Source of the DNA: Bacillota bacterium
GTDB taxonomy: Bacteria > Bacillota > Limnochordia > JAAZLZ01
Length of the DNA stretch: 32,728 nucleotides
NCBI GenBank assembly: GCA_012521755.1
Contig: JAAYLV010000116.1
Coordinates: forward strand, 1-32,728
Direction of reading: 5' to 3'
Every line of letters begins with the position of its first letter. The stretch's first letter is position 1. The notes beneath the pieces are model-generated. The model saw nothing but the letters and a program-made list of their open reading frames with translations, did not search any database and was not told the DNA's origin. The position numbers and the translations under genes were made by a program. Shown here piece after piece: positions 32,087 through 32,728 of the stretch.

Positions 32087-32728
32087 CTAGAACTCTCTGA
32101 TGCTGTCGATGCTGCCCCCCATGGAGCAGTCGGCCTCCCGCTCCACGATGATGTCGATCACGTAAGGCCGCCGTGCTTCTTTGGCCCTGGCAAAGGCGGG
32201 CTGCAGGTCCTCCCAGCGCTCCACCCGCTCGCCCAAACAGCCAAACCCTTTGGCGATCGCCACCAGGTCCGGCAGACCCTCGCCGTAGCGGATGTCCACC
32301 GCGTGTTGGTAGCCGTAGGCGTACTTTTGGTTCTGGCGGATGAGGCTCAAAAACCCATTGTTCAGCACCAAGACGATGATGGGCAAATTGTAGTGGGCGG
32401 CCATGGCCAGCTCTTCCACCATGAACAAAAAGCCCCCATCGCCCATGACGGCCACCACCGTCGCCTCGGGATCGGCAACCTGGGCCCCGATGGCCGCGGG
32501 GATATCGAAGCCCAATGTCCCCGCACCCGCCGTGGGCAAATACCGCCGAGGCCGATCGATGTCCTGCAGCTGCCCCGACCAGATCTGGTTTAAGCCGCAG
32601 CCGGTGGTGAAAATCGTGTTCTCATCGAAGAAGGCGTTGATTTCGTGGAATACCCGCTGGGGCTTGATGGGATGATCCTCGTAATCTGTCTTTCGCCGCA
32701 TGGCCTCTCTTTCCTGCGGGATGGCCGC
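32087..32728 (-). CDS. gcl: glyoxylate carboligase-like TPP enzyme, C-terminal part (5' end outside window)
   Basis: 213 codons are visible and the frame is open to the window edge, so the ATG at 32701 is almost certainly internal; the full family length is about 590. It shows the C-terminal TPP domain, with GDGGF...NN (TPP/Mg site), the RKTDYEDHPIKPQRVFHEIN start resembling Gcl (E. coli RKTHFDNVPVKPQRV), NNGFLSLIRQNQ resembling NNAYLGLIRQ, and an ending CSMGGSIDSIREF resembling NISMGTEIDNVVEF. Gcl joins two glyoxylates to tartronate semialdehyde with CO2 release. Acetolactate synthase or another carboligase remains possible, because the diagnostic N-terminal position (Val instead of catalytic Glu in Gcl) is outside the window. 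The IclR gene follows as a likely regulator. Confidence 0.75.
   Translation of the reverse strand, partial: AAIPQEREAMRRKTDYEDHPIKPQRVFHEINAFFDENTIFTTGCGLNQIWSGQLQDIDRPRRYLPTAGAGTLGFDIPAAIGAQVADPEATVVAVMGDGGFLFMVEELAMAAHYNLPIIVLVLNNGFLSLIRQNQKYAYGYQHAVDIRYGEGLPDLVAIAKGFGCLGERVERWEDLQPAFARAKEARRPYVIDIIVEREADCSMGGSIDSIREF

Overview
The window reads as a high-GC, Gram-positive Bacillota chromosome of the Clostridia/Moorella/Limnochordia type, probably anaerobic. Four things point there. The ctsR-mcsA-mcsB-clpC-radA-disA-carD-yacL-ispD/F-gltX order is a Firmicutes signature. CtsR operators and A/B-type (sigma-A) promoters are legible. Many genes start with GTG or TTG behind strong GGAGG sites. 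Ferredoxin-dependent oxoacid oxidoreductase subunits are present. I see no rRNA, CRISPR array, insertion sequence or phage gene. The one RNA gene of note is an aberrant glycine-type tRNA.

Layout. (1) 1-5.2 kb, cell envelope: a FemX/MurM-like peptidoglycan bridge aminoacyltransferase on the minus strand, divergent from a DacF-like D,D-carboxypeptidase, a SpoVD/FtsI-type PBP with one PASTA domain and a SIMPL-domain membrane protein, closed by a strong terminator. (2) 5.2-11.1 kb, an unusual transporter operon: a structured leader ending in an intrinsic terminator (candidate riboswitch), a secreted protein with two domains resembling the sulfite-oxidase (Oxidored_molyb) fold, a secreted metallophosphoesterase carrying the same domain, a YkoE-like ECF S component fused to the same domain, a fused double ECF ATPase and EcfT. 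A divergent small-molecule kinase faces the operon. (3) 11.86-12.2 kb: a one-domain Mop molbindin, then the 70-nt tRNA-Gly-like gene with its own terminator. (4) 12.25-16.9 kb: the CtsR-controlled protein quality control operon. (5) 16.9-26.4 kb: radA, disA, a convergent conserved gene, carD, yacL, fused ispDF, a GHL10-type lipoprotein-like hydrolase, an RlpA-like protein and gltX. (6) 26.4-29.4 kb: a GT4 glycosyltransferase and a YpiB-like gene on the minus strand, and lrgAB on the plus strand. (7) 29.4-32.7 kb: a short ferredoxin, a small hypothetical protein, por delta and beta subunits with no alpha or gamma, then iclR and the C-terminal part of a glyoxylate carboligase-like TPP enzyme on the minus strand, running off the right edge.

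The two most promising observations are the following. First, the tRNA-like gene at 12116-12185 has a glycine-type acceptor stem, U73 and an encoded CCA. It lacks G18G19 and U33 and has the T-loop UGCAAAU, which is the hallmark of the staphylococcal non-proteinogenic glycine tRNAs that feed peptidoglycan bridge synthesis. A Fem-family transferase lies in the same window. Second, the leader-controlled ECF importer has three exported or membrane proteins that share one extracytoplasmic domain in four copies, plus a secreted phosphoesterase. This suggests a capture, dephosphorylation and import system for an unknown cofactor-like ligand.

All family assignments are from reading the sequence and from memory of the families. 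No database search was run.
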